Source: an uncultured Erysipelotrichaceae bacterium (GTDB lineage: Bacteria; Bacillota_I; Bacilli_A; RFN20; CAG-826). From it: DNA of 13,447 nt. The stretch spans positions 1 to 13,447 of the forward strand of contig CADCCA010000058.1 of the NCBI GenBank assembly GCA_902799855.1. The letters run 5' to 3'. The translations under genes and the position numbers were made by a program. The notes beneath the pieces were generated by a model. It was not told the DNA's origin and did not search any database. It worked only from the letters and a program-made list of their open reading frames with translations. This document shows, piece by piece, positions 5,613 through 12,884 of this stretch (its first letter is position 1; each line of letters opens with the position of its first letter).

Positions 5613-7448
5613 ATGAAATTATTAAAAAGTCTCACTTGCTTATTCGCTCTTATTCTAGTAAGCGCTTGTAATGGGCATTCTAGTGCGGCTTTTTCTTCTA
5701 CCTCGGAAAATACCTCAAGCGAGAATTCTTCGAGCCTTGTAGATAGTTCTAATAGCTCTAGTAGTGAATCTTCCTCAAATGTCTCAAGTTCAAGTGAGAT
5801 AATTTTATCGTCTGAGACAAGTTCTTCTAGCGAATCAAGCTTATCTTCTAACAGTAGCTCATCTTATGATGATACACCAATAAACCGCTATGACGGGTAT
5901 TATGATTCATTGCAATCTTGGAACAATGGTGAGGATTTAAAAAACCAACTATATGCAATTATGAGAAACGGCTACACACCGTTATCTTATACAAAATCAA
6001 ACAAACAAAACTACGACTCTAATGTCCATGCAGACCACGAAAAATATGATTTTGAGACATTAGATGTCATCTATAGTAGCAATTCTGTCTTCAAGAATGA
6101 GACAAATAAAGGCTGGCAAAGAGAACACGCTTGGTGTGCTTCTTTAATGTGCGGAACGCCTACGGGATCAGCGGTTTCTACGAAAGGTAGAGCCACTGAC
6201 TTCCATAACTTATTTGCTGCTGAAGCGGGTGGAAATCAATCTCGTGGTAATAAAAACTATGGTGAAGCCGACAAAACTGCTATTTCTTATGTTGACAGAA
6301 CAACAAATAGTGGATTAGATGGCTATTCATTTGATGAGACAACTTTTGAACCTGCTAATATTGATAAAGGCAGAGTAGCACGTGCCATATTTTATATGGC
6401 AACGATGTATAAAGATGCAGAAGATGGGATGGACGGGTTAAGAATTTTAGAAGAACCTGTTAAATATCCTTTTGAAAGTGGACGCGAATACGCAATTGGT
6501 AATTTATCAACCTTACTATCTTGGAATAACACTTATCAAGTTGATTATCTAGAAATGCAGCATAACATTGCGGTTTATTCAGATTCTGATAATCCTGATG
6601 GTGTAGCCCAAGGCAATCGTAACCCATTCGTCGATTATCCAGGATTAGTGGATTATGTCTTTGGCGATAAAAAAGATCAAGCTGGTAATTTAGAAGACTT
6701 AATTGCCTCTTCATCATATTTAGGTTCGGAAGACGCTAACTTGTCTCACTACGCTCTTAAACAAGCAAAAAGAGAGTATGAAGCAGGTGAGACTTTAAAG
6801 GCTAGCGATTATGTGGTAGTTGGCGTGAAAAATAATTTCTCCTATGAAGTTACAACCGTTGATATAGTTAATGTTTTTGATGACTACACTTTCAAAGAAA
6901 GTGATGGCACATATGTTAACATCGATATCGTTACTCCGATTAACAACATTCGCTATCGCATCATCTTAAGCCCAATGGGTGTTTGCTCTAGTGGCATTTT
7001 GATGCTGACCACAACCGGCATTAATAAAAAGACACCTGACGTTGATCAAAATATCTCTATCGGCAGCGTACCTTTCTTATTTAATTTCTCGACCACATTT
7101 AGCACTGTTTCAACAGATGGTATGACTATAAACAATATCTCAGCGGGTGGTGTGACAGTCGGTAGTAATCCAAGACCATTAACCAAATTAGTTATTAAAA
7201 CTAAAAACACCTATACCGTTGATAAGATTTATATCAAGGCACAAGCGGGTAATGCGTCAAGTTCCTATTCTTTAAGTATCAAAGTTGGCGATGAAATAGT
7301 GAACACCAAAACTGTTTCTGATAGCACAGCTTGGAAGGTATTTGGTGGTGATTTAGAACAAATTCTAACTGGTCAAATATCTTTCGTTTTCACTGGTTCA
7401 ACGAGTTTGAAAATCAATTCTATTGCCTTTAATTCTATTTCAAGTTAG
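5613..7448 (+). CDS. Ser-rich lipoprotein with an endonuclease I (EndA/NucM-type) domain
   Basis: A 611-aa predicted secreted, membrane-anchored nuclease. Residues 1-19 form a lipoprotein signal with lipobox VSAC (Cys19); LspA is encoded downstream. Residues about 20-88 are a Ser/Asn/Glu-rich linker. Residues about 125-340 match endonuclease I: REHAW (170-174, His172), GRATDFHN (192-199), GNQSRGNKNYGE (Asn208), FEPANIDKGRVARAIFYM (from 245) and a late GNRNPFVDYPGLVDYVFGD. The family cuts DNA/RNA with a beta-beta-alpha-metal fold. Residues about 385-460 resemble a bacterial Ig-like domain (REYEAGETLKASDYVVVG), and about 490-611 form a Thr/Ser-rich beta domain I cannot name. The ATG is 3 nt after the ftsZ stop with no good ribosome binding site, so translation may be coupled to ftsZ. 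A nucleotide-scavenging role is inference. Confidence 0.9.
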   Translation: MKLLKSLTCLFALILVSACNGHSSAAFSSTSENTSSENSSSLVDSSNSSSSESSSNVSSSSEIILSSETSSSSESSLSSNSSSSYDDTPINRYDGYYDSLQSWNNGEDLKNQLYAIMRNGYTPLSYTKSNKQNYDSNVHADHEKYDFETLDVIYSSNSVFKNETNKGWQREHAWCASLMCGTPTGSAVSTKGRATDFHNLFAAEAGGNQSRGNKNYGEADKTAISYVDRTTNSGLDGYSFDETTFEPANIDKGRVARAIFYMATMYKDAEDGMDGLRILEEPVKYPFESGREYAIGNLSTLLSWNNTYQVDYLEMQHNIAVYSDSDNPDGVAQGNRNPFVDYPGLVDYVFGDKKDQAGNLEDLIASSSYLGSEDANLSHYALKQAKREYEAGETLKASDYVVVGVKNNFSYEVTTVDIVNVFDDYTFKESDGTYVNIDIVTPINNIRYRIILSPMGVCSSGILMLTTTGINKKTPDVDQNISIGSVPFLFNFSTTFSTVSTDGMTINNISAGGVTVGSNPRPLTKLVIKTKNTYTVDKIYIKAQAGNASSSYSLSIKVGDEIVNTKTVSDSTAWKVFGGDLEQILTGQISFVFTGSTSLKINSIAFNSISS

Positions 7449-7451
7449 AAT
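7423..7451 (+). promoter_or_regulatory. Candidate promoter of the ileS T-box transcript
   Basis: TTGCCT (7423-7428), a 17-bp spacer, then TAGAAT (7446-7451). The first three bases of the -10 box are the TAG stop of the lipoprotein gene. The predicted start near 7458 lies just before the base of T-box Stem I (7463), which supports the choice. Confidence 0.65.
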
Positions 7452-7457
7452 TAATCG

Positions 7458-7680
7458 GACCTAGAAGACAAGTCTTCATATAAACTGCTTATAGAGAGTT
7501 TGGGACGATGGAAGCCAAACAGTAAGTATATGAAGGTATCACTTCTTTGTATGAGAGCTGAACTAATAGTAAGCCTCCGGCACTTCTCCGAGATGAAGTC
7601 AATAAGGGCTAAAGATATAATCTTTAGAACTAAGGTGGTACCGCGCTTATGGCGTCCTTAGACGGGACGCTTTTATATTG
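7458..7680 (+). ncRNA. T-box riboswitch leader, isoleucine specifier (AUC), controlling ileS-lspA-rluD
   Basis: The T-box motif AGGTGGTACCGCG is at 7633-7645. Stem I closes with AGAAG (7463-7467) and CTTCT (7542-7546). The specifier loop holds ATC (7538-7540) followed by A; the distal arm is GTTTGG (7498-7503) with CCAAAC (7515-7520). Stem III is CTAAAGAT (7609-7616) with ATCTTTAG (7620-7627). The antiterminator pairs CTAAGG (7630-7635) with CCTTAG (7656-7661) around bulge TGGTACC. The competing terminator pairs GCGTCC (7652-7657) with GGACGC (7665-7670), then TTTT. Uncharged tRNA-Ile should favour read-through. The variable base T in the T-box motif matches an A discriminator base of tRNA-Ile. 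Confidence 0.96.
7652..7674 (+). terminator. Regulated terminator of the ileS T-box
   Basis: GCGTCC (7652-7657) and GGACGC (7665-7670) form the stem, followed by TTTTATATT. The 5' arm shares bases 7656-7657 with the antiterminator, so the two structures exclude each other. It may also end transcripts arriving from ftsZ and the lipoprotein gene, which have no terminator of their own. Confidence 0.88.
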
Positions 7681-7694
7681 TTAAGGAGTTAATT

Positions 7695-10313
7695 ATGGAT
7701 TACAAAACAACACTCTTAATGAACAAATCAAACTTTGAAATGAGAGGCAATCTCAATCAAAAAGAACCTGTTCTTGTGAAGAAATGGGAAGAACAAAAAG
7801 TTTATGAAAACATGAACTTAAATCGCAAAGACGCTAAAGAATTCGTCCTTCATGACGGCCCTCCATACGCTAATGGCGATATGCACTGTGGTCATATGCT
7901 TAATAGAATTCTTAAAGACATGGTGATTAGATACAAAAATATGCAAGGTTATAGAACCCCCTTTGTTTTTGGCTGGGATACACACGGTCTTCCAATTGAA
8001 AACATGGTCACCAAGAGTGGTGTTGATCGTAAAACTACCCCTTTAACTGAATTTAGAAAGAAATGTGAAGAATATGCTTTAACTCAAGTCGCTAAACAAA
8101 AAGAACAAGTGAGACGCTTAGGCTTATTAGGCGATTTTGATAATCCATATCTAACACTTAAAAAAGATTATGAAGCCAAACAAATTGAAGTCTTTGCTTC
8201 AATGGCGCTTCAAGGCTTAATTTATAAAGGTTTAAAACCAGTTTACTGGTCTCCAAGTAGTGAATCTGCTCTAGCGGAAGCGGAAATCGAATACGCTGAC
8301 GTCTTATCTCATAGCATCTATGTCGCTTTCCCAGTTAGAGATGGAAAAGGCGTTGTTTCTAATGACGCTAGACTTGTCATTTGGACCACAACTCCTTGGA
8401 CATTACCTGCTAACTTAGCCATCTCTGCTCATCCAGATTTTATCTATGGTGAATACGACACCAACCTTGGTAAATTAGTGTTTTTAGAAGAATTCAAAGA
8501 AAAACTCCAAGAAGAATTGGGTTTAGAAAAATGCGAACTCTTGAAGAGATTTAAAGGTTCTGAATTAGAATTCGTGGTGTGTAAACATCCATTCTATGAT
8601 AGAGATTCTTTGGTCATCGTTGGCACTCACGTCACTAACGACGCTGGTACTGGTTTAGTCCATACCGCTCCAGGACATGGTGTGGAAGACTATCAAGTTT
8701 GTATGAAATATCCAGGCCGTGGCTTAGATCCATATTGCCCAGTTGATGAACACGGTAAACTCATGAAAGGAACAGGCGAAAGACTCGAAGGCCTTTTCTA
8801 TGAAAAGGCAAATGATGTTGTTCTCGAAATCTTAACCGAGAATGGTGCTCTTTTAAAGCACACAACATTCACCCATAGTTACCCACACGACTGGCGCACA
8901 CATAAACCAGTTATCTTTAGAGCCACTAAACAATGGTTCTGCTCTATTGAACCAATTAGAGAAAAACTCCTTCAAGAAATCCATAACGTTAAATGGTATC
9001 CAGCATGGGGCGAAACAAGAATGGTCAACATGATTAAAGACCGCGCTGACTGGTGTATTTCTCGTCAAAGAGCGTGGGGTGTCCCAATTCCAATCTTCTA
9101 CGCTGAAGATGAAACTCCAATCATTGACGCCAAAGTGTTTGCCCATATCGCTGATTTATTTAGACAATATGGCAGCAATATCTGGTATGAAAAGGATGCC
9201 AAAGATCTTTTACCAGAAGGCTATACGAACCCACATTCACCAAATGGTAAGTTTGTTAAAGAAAAAGACATCATGGATGTCTGGTTCGATAGCGGTTCCT
9301 CTTGGGAAGGTGTTTTGAATAATCGCGGTATCAAATATCCAAGTGATTTATATCTTGAAGGTAGTGACCAATATCGTGGTTGGTTTAACTCTTCATTAAT
9401 TCTTTCTGTTGCCACACATGGTGTCGCACCATATAAAAATGTTGTCTCACATGGTTGGGTTTTAGATGAACACGGTGAACAAATGCACAAATCCAAAGGC
9501 AATGGTGTCGATCCAACTAAGATCGCTAATGTTTATGGTGCTGACATTTTAAGACTTTGGGTCGCTAGCGTTGATTATCAACAAGATGTGCGTATTGGCG
9601 AAAACTTAATCAAACAAGTAGCAGACCAATATCGTAAAATCCGTAATACACTCAAATTCATCTCCTGGAATTTAGCGGACTATTCTCCAAAGGAGAAAGT
9701 TGAACAATTTGAAAGAGTGGATGAATATATTTTAGAAAGTCTCAACCTCTTAGTGAAAAATGTCACAGAAGATTTTGATAACTACAATTTCTCAGATGCG
9801 ACAAGTCAAATTATGACATTCATGTCCACTGATTTAAGTAGTTTCTATTTAGATATTAATAAGGATGTCTTGTATTGCGAAAAGAAGGATTCTTTAAGAA
9901 GAAAACAAGTGCAATATGTCTTATATAAGGTCGGTGAGACATTATTAGCGATGCTCACTCCAATTCTTCCTTTCACAATGGATGAATTCAATTTGAATAT
10001 GCCAGGCGAGAGAAAGAAAAATCCTCAATACTTGGATTATCCAAAATTTGAGACAGTTAAAGAAGATGTCTTAAAGGAATATGAGACATTTAAATTATTA
10101 AGAGACGATGTCTTAAAAGCCTTAGAAGATGCGAGAAATAACAAAGTTATCGGTTCTGCTCAAGAAGCTTATGTCTCCATTAAATTTTCGTGGTCAGTGA
10201 AATTAAAGAAGAAGACAACGATGGTAGTGAATATAAGAACGCTAAAATCAAAGTCATTCATCACCAAGGTCACTTCTGCGAAAGATGTTGGAATTATGAA
10301 AGCGATGCTATAA
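7695..10313 (+). CDS. ileS: Isoleucyl-tRNA synthetase, frame broken near the C terminus
   Basis: A class I synthetase charging tRNA-Ile. The start MDYKTTLLMNKSNFEMRGN is typical, with AAGGAG (7683-7688) 6 nt upstream. The HIGH motif appears as HCGH (residues 64-67, in PPYANGDMHCGHM) and KMSKS as QMHKS (596-600, before KGNGVDP). The CP1 editing domain shows TTTPWTLPANLA and GTGLVHTAPGHGVEDY; WCISRQRAWGVPIP and DVWFDSGSSWEG are also present. The frame stays IleRS-like up to about residue 831 (IGSAQEAYVSIKF, to 10187), then turns to unrelated sequence. The genuine C-terminal end, with zinc-finger cysteines, lies in the -1 frame and ends at 10366. As written, the product lacks the zinc finger. 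Expression is governed by the T-box leader. Confidence 0.95.
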   Translation: MDYKTTLLMNKSNFEMRGNLNQKEPVLVKKWEEQKVYENMNLNRKDAKEFVLHDGPPYANGDMHCGHMLNRILKDMVIRYKNMQGYRTPFVFGWDTHGLPIENMVTKSGVDRKTTPLTEFRKKCEEYALTQVAKQKEQVRRLGLLGDFDNPYLTLKKDYEAKQIEVFASMALQGLIYKGLKPVYWSPSSESALAEAEIEYADVLSHSIYVAFPVRDGKGVVSNDARLVIWTTTPWTLPANLAISAHPDFIYGEYDTNLGKLVFLEEFKEKLQEELGLEKCELLKRFKGSELEFVVCKHPFYDRDSLVIVGTHVTNDAGTGLVHTAPGHGVEDYQVCMKYPGRGLDPYCPVDEHGKLMKGTGERLEGLFYEKANDVVLEILTENGALLKHTTFTHSYPHDWRTHKPVIFRATKQWFCSIEPIREKLLQEIHNVKWYPAWGETRMVNMIKDRADWCISRQRAWGVPIPIFYAEDETPIIDAKVFAHIADLFRQYGSNIWYEKDAKDLLPEGYTNPHSPNGKFVKEKDIMDVWFDSGSSWEGVLNNRGIKYPSDLYLEGSDQYRGWFNSSLILSVATHGVAPYKNVVSHGWVLDEHGEQMHKSKGNGVDPTKIANVYGADILRLWVASVDYQQDVRIGENLIKQVADQYRKIRNTLKFISWNLADYSPKEKVEQFERVDEYILESLNLLVKNVTEDFDNYNFSDATSQIMTFMSTDLSSFYLDINKDVLYCEKKDSLRRKQVQYVLYKVGETLLAMLTPILPFTMDEFNLNMPGERKKNPQYLDYPKFETVKEDVLKEYETFKLLRDDVLKALEDARNNKVIGSAQEAYVSIKFSWSVKLKKKTTMVVNIRTLKSKSFITKVTSAKDVGIMKAML

Positions 10314-10366
10314 TGCAAGAAGATGGCACATTCTTGTGCAAACGCTGCAATGAGGTCGTTAAATAA
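10184..10366 (+). pseudogene. ileS: Out-of-frame C-terminal zinc-finger segment of ileS
   Basis: Starting after a stop at 10181, the frame at 10184 reads IFVVSEIKEED and continues through HFCERCWNYESD and FLCKRCNEVVK to TAA at 10364-10366. The Cys-x-x-Cys pairs (CERC at 10277-10288, CKRC at 10337-10348) are the zinc-binding finger at the end of bacterial IleRS. The stop overlaps the lspA start by one base (TAATG), the same coupling as pheT-yceD, which supports 10366 as the original end of ileS. Restoring the frame needs one extra base or an equivalent length change near 10185-10189, where there is a TTTT run. IleRS usually has some 25 more residues between 'SxxA.V.I' and 'LFxVS', so the lesion may be a larger deletion rather than one lost T. 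Confidence 0.88.
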
Positions 10367-10998
10367 TGAAAGAGAAACTATTATTCGCTCTTAAGTGGTT
10401 TTATAAATCATTTATTTGGTTATTCATTGTTTTGCTTGGCATCGATATTTTAACTAAGCAAATCATTATGAATAGTGGAGTGACTCCTCCAGGAACCATC
10501 GCCGATTGGGGTTTTGTTCGCATTAGTTATGTCCTTAATCCTAATGCCGCTTTTGGTTTAGGCGCTGATAATCCTGTTGTCAGTAGAGTCGTTTATTTAA
10601 TTGTGGCAAGCCTCATAAGTATCGGCTTAGTTTTCTATTTAATTTATAAAAGAAAAACCACAAGACTCTACATAAGAGCATGTCTTGTCATGGTTTTAGC
10701 GGGTGCGATTGGCAACATGATTGACCGTATCTTCTACGCTAGTACAGATTACTGTGTTGTCGACTGGATCGACTTCTACTGGTTCTGGGGCTATAACTTC
10801 AACATTGCAGATAGTTGTATTGTTGTAGCAGCCTTTATGCTCGTGATTTATATTATCGTTATAGAGGTTAAAGATTATAACAAGCGTCGTAAGCAAGAAA
10901 CCCCACAATTAAAGGTGCTTTCTAAAACAGAACAAGAGCGTTTAGAGGAAAGCAAAAAAGAAGCTGAAGAAGCCAAAGAAGAAGAAACTAAAGAATAA
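10366..10998 (+). CDS. lspA: Lipoprotein signal peptidase (signal peptidase II)
   Basis: A 210-aa membrane aspartyl protease that removes the signal peptide from diacylglyceryl-prolipoproteins, such as the nuclease lipoprotein in this window. Hydrophobic segments lie at about 14-31, 74-95, 103-119 and 148-168. Conserved signatures are YVLNPNAAFGLG (55-66), GAIGNMIDR (catalytic Asp120), VVDWIDFYW and NFNIADS (catalytic Asp149). Residues 170-210 form a highly charged Lys/Glu tail, probably helical and cytoplasmic, longer than in the usual 150-170-aa protein. The ATG overlaps the original ileS stop (TAATG); GAGG at 10352-10355 is a plausible ribosome binding site. The break in ileS frame means ribosomes would now end at 10313, removing direct coupling. 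Confidence 0.97.
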   Translation: MKEKLLFALKWFYKSFIWLFIVLLGIDILTKQIIMNSGVTPPGTIADWGFVRISYVLNPNAAFGLGADNPVVSRVVYLIVASLISIGLVFYLIYKRKTTRLYIRACLVMVLAGAIGNMIDRIFYASTDYCVVDWIDFYWFWGYNFNIADSCIVVAAFMLVIYIIVIEVKDYNKRRKQETPQLKVLSKTEQERLEESKKEAEEAKEEETKE

Positions 10999-11002
10999 AT
11001 AT

Positions 11003-11902
11003 ATGAAATATATCGTTTCCTATAAAGAGAATGGAGAAAGACTTGATAAAGCAGTTGCATTATTGAATAACGATCTTTCGCGTTCCTTTATTACTAAATT
11101 ATTAAAAGAAGAAAAAATTCTAGTGAACGGCAAAATTGAAAAGCCTTCTTTTAAGGTTAAAGAAAACGATGAAATTTTCCTTGAAGAAATTGAAGATACA
11201 AGAGCGGATATTAAAGAAGAAGATATCCCATTAGACGTCGTTTATGAGGATGAAGATATCTTGATTATTAATAAGCCACAAGGCATGGTGGTGCATCCTG
11301 CTAATGGACATTATTCTGGCACTTTAGTGAACGCTTTGATGTTTATGGAAGATTCCTTATCCTCTATTAATGGAGTTATCCGCCCAGGAATTGTCCATCG
11401 TATCGATAAGGATACTTCTGGTTTATTATGCGTCGCTAAAAACGATAACGCTCATCACTTCTTAGCGGAGCAATTAAAAGACCATACCATGGCTAGAGAA
11501 TACATTGCTTTGGTCAGAGGCATCATTAACGAGAATAGTGGCACTATCGATATGCCAATTGGCCGTGATAAAAAAGATCGTCAAAAAATGGGTATTAACA
11601 AAGAAGGTAAACCTGCAACAACTCATTTCCAAGTTCTTGAGAGATTTAAAGATCATACTTTAGTAAAGTGCCAACTTGTCTCAGGCAGAACCCATCAAAT
11701 CCGCGTCCATATGGCAGCGATTAATCATCCAGTGGAAGGTGATCCTCTCTACGCTGGAAGAAATTACGATAAGATTTATAAAGATGGTCAATTATTAACC
11801 GCCTATAAACTTAAACTTATCCATCCAAAGACAAAAAAAGAAATGGTTTTTGAAATACCATTGCCTCAATATTTTGAAGATATATTAAAGAGTCTTAGAT
11901 AA
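11003..11902 (+). CDS. RluD/YlyB-family 23S rRNA pseudouridine synthase
   Basis: A 299-aa protein with an N-terminal S4 RNA-binding domain (about residues 12-75: GERLDKAVALLNNDLSRSFI, KILVNGKIEKPSFKV) and a RluA/RluD-type catalytic domain: IINKPQGMVVHPANGH, then GIVHRIDKDTSGLL with catalytic Asp135, and SGRTHQIRVHMAAINHPVEGDPLY. RluD members form pseudouridines in helix 69 of 23S rRNA; the exact target here is not proven by sequence. The gene starts 4 nt after lspA, the same lspA-ylyB order as in Bacillus, so it is the third gene of the T-box operon. It converges with rnhC, with 2 bp between the stops. Confidence 0.94.
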   Translation: MKYIVSYKENGERLDKAVALLNNDLSRSFITKLLKEEKILVNGKIEKPSFKVKENDEIFLEEIEDTRADIKEEDIPLDVVYEDEDILIINKPQGMVVHPANGHYSGTLVNALMFMEDSLSSINGVIRPGIVHRIDKDTSGLLCVAKNDNAHHFLAEQLKDHTMAREYIALVRGIINENSGTIDMPIGRDKKDRQKMGINKEGKPATTHFQVLERFKDHTLVKCQLVSGRTHQIRVHMAAINHPVEGDPLYAGRNYDKIYKDGQLLTAYKLKLIHPKTKKEMVFEIPLPQYFEDILKSLR

Positions 11903-11908
11903 ATCTAA
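11895..11908. repeat. Inverted repeat over the convergent rluD and rnhC stop codons
   Basis: TTAGAT (11895-11900) and ATCTAA (11903-11908) are perfect inverted copies around AA and contain both stop codons. The loop is too small and the stem too AT-rich, with no T-tract, to act alone as a terminator. Confidence 0.4.
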
Positions 11909-12819
11909 TCCTCAAATAATTGCTTGTAATTAGCGAAGTTTTTCTTCGCTATTTTATTTAGTTCATCCTCACCATATTTAGATAAGAACTTTTTAGCGAA
12001 TTCGTTAACTTTGCTAGACGCTCCAAAAGGAATAGTGGTCTTATATTTTTTATTTAATTCATCTCTTTCTAACAAAAAGGCATATCTAGCGATAACACTT
12101 GCTAAAGCGACACATGGGTAATATGATTCACCTTTTGTCTTAAAGACAATATTAATAACTTTTTGCTCATTTGGGTCGTTTAAATAGGCAAAGTATTTGC
12201 TTTCTGCCACAAATTGATCGACAAAAATGTTTCTTGTATCAGGGAATTTTTTAAACATATTGAGCAAAGCGCGGTTATGCATCTTGGCTTTAATGGAATT
12301 TAAGTTTTCTCCATTTGCGACAAGTTCGTTATATTTTTCGTTGCTTAGGGTTAAGCGTGAGACAAAAAACTTTTTAAGTAATAGTGGAGCGATTTCTCTA
12401 ATTTTCTCATCACTGAGTTTTTTGCTGTCTTTAACACCAAATTGCTCAAGAGTTTTTAAATCTTTGCCTCTCACAAATGCCGCGACAACGATGATAGGGA
12501 GAAGGAAATCTCCAACACCGACTTCGTCGCTACCGATTTGATTATCAAAGCAAAGCCAACCTTTTGGTGTCTCAGCTGTCTTCTCTTTACATTCAGCGTT
12601 TTCGTCCCATTTTTTAGCCTCGCTTAAGGCATCTTCACCCATAAAAACAACTTTGTGTTTGTTCTTTTTATCTTGATAAATAGTAATAGTGATGCCGGAA
12701 TAATAGGCTTGGAAAATGATGTACTCGCCATTATTGAGTTTTTGATAAGGGCGATAATAATCCATCATCGCAGTAGCTTGATTGACATCGACTGTAATAG
12801 ATACAACATTATTTGCCAT
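11905..12819 (-). CDS. rnhC: Ribonuclease HIII
   Basis: A 304-aa RNase HIII that cuts the RNA strand of RNA/DNA hybrids. The N-terminal ~90 residues are the TBP-like substrate-binding domain typical of HIII (GEYIIFQAYYSGITITIYQ). The catalytic domain begins with IGSDEVGVGDF (Asp98, Glu99), then VKDSKKLSDEKI, IFVDQF (Asp201) and KGESYYPCVALASVIAR (Glu231), giving the DEDE set of HIII rather than the DEDD of HII. The start at 12819 is supported by the N-terminal domain length. There is no clear ribosome binding site; an extended -10 lies directly upstream, so the mRNA may be leaderless. The gene is convergent with rluD and divergent from mutS2. Confidence 0.95.
   Translation of the reverse strand: MANNVVSITVDVNQATAMMDYYRPYQKLNNGEYIIFQAYYSGITITIYQDKKNKHKVVFMGEDALSEAKKWDENAECKEKTAETPKGWLCFDNQIGSDEVGVGDFLLPIIVVAAFVRGKDLKTLEQFGVKDSKKLSDEKIREIAPLLLKKFFVSRLTLSNEKYNELVANGENLNSIKAKMHNRALLNMFKKFPDTRNIFVDQFVAESKYFAYLNDPNEQKVINIVFKTKGESYYPCVALASVIARYAFLLERDELNKKYKTTIPFGASSKVNEFAKKFLSKYGEDELNKIAKKNFANYKQLFED
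11931..11959 (+). terminator. Terminator of the ileS-lspA-rluD operon, inside the rnhC coding end
   Basis: TAGCGAAG (11931-11938) pairs perfectly with CTTCGCTA (11944-11951) over loop TTTTT, followed by TTTTATTT (11952-11959). It lies about 30 nt after the rluD stop and inside the last 20 codons of rnhC, so the same bases also encode Ile-Ala-Lys-Lys-Asn-Phe-Ala on the other strand. Confidence 0.85.
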
Positions 12820-12825
12820 ATGAAT

Positions 12826-12834
12826 ATAATATCA
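12826..12834 (-). promoter_or_regulatory. Candidate extended -10 promoter of rnhC
   Basis: On the minus strand TG, A, TATTAT reads from 12834 down to 12826. Transcription would start about 7 nt further, at or next to the ATG (12819). No convincing -35 box is seen, as expected for an extended -10 promoter. Confidence 0.45.
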
Positions 12835-12866
12835 CTTTTTATGGTATAAAAAATTTCTTTTTATTG

Positions 12867-12875
12867 TGCTAAAAT
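12867..12875 (+). promoter_or_regulatory. Candidate extended -10 promoter of mutS2
   Basis: TG (12867-12868), C, TAAAAT (12870-12875). The start site would be near 12882, about 3 nt before the ATG at 12885. No -35 box with a 17-bp spacer is seen and there is no Shine-Dalgarno sequence, suggesting a leaderless or near-leaderless mRNA. Confidence 0.5.
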
Positions 12876-12884
12876 AAACTAGTT

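Noticed and set aside
5673..5875. Repeat array in the Ser-rich coding region.
   Set aside because: It is low-complexity coding sequence with mixed Ser codons, no fixed unit length and no spacers, so neither a CRISPR array nor a true tandem repeat.
10181..10190. Programmed -1 frameshifting at AAATTTT in ileS.
   Set aside because: In the zero frame the codons are AAA TTT TCG, which is not an X XXY YYZ slippery heptamer; T4 is too short for polymerase slippage, and residues also seem to be missing.
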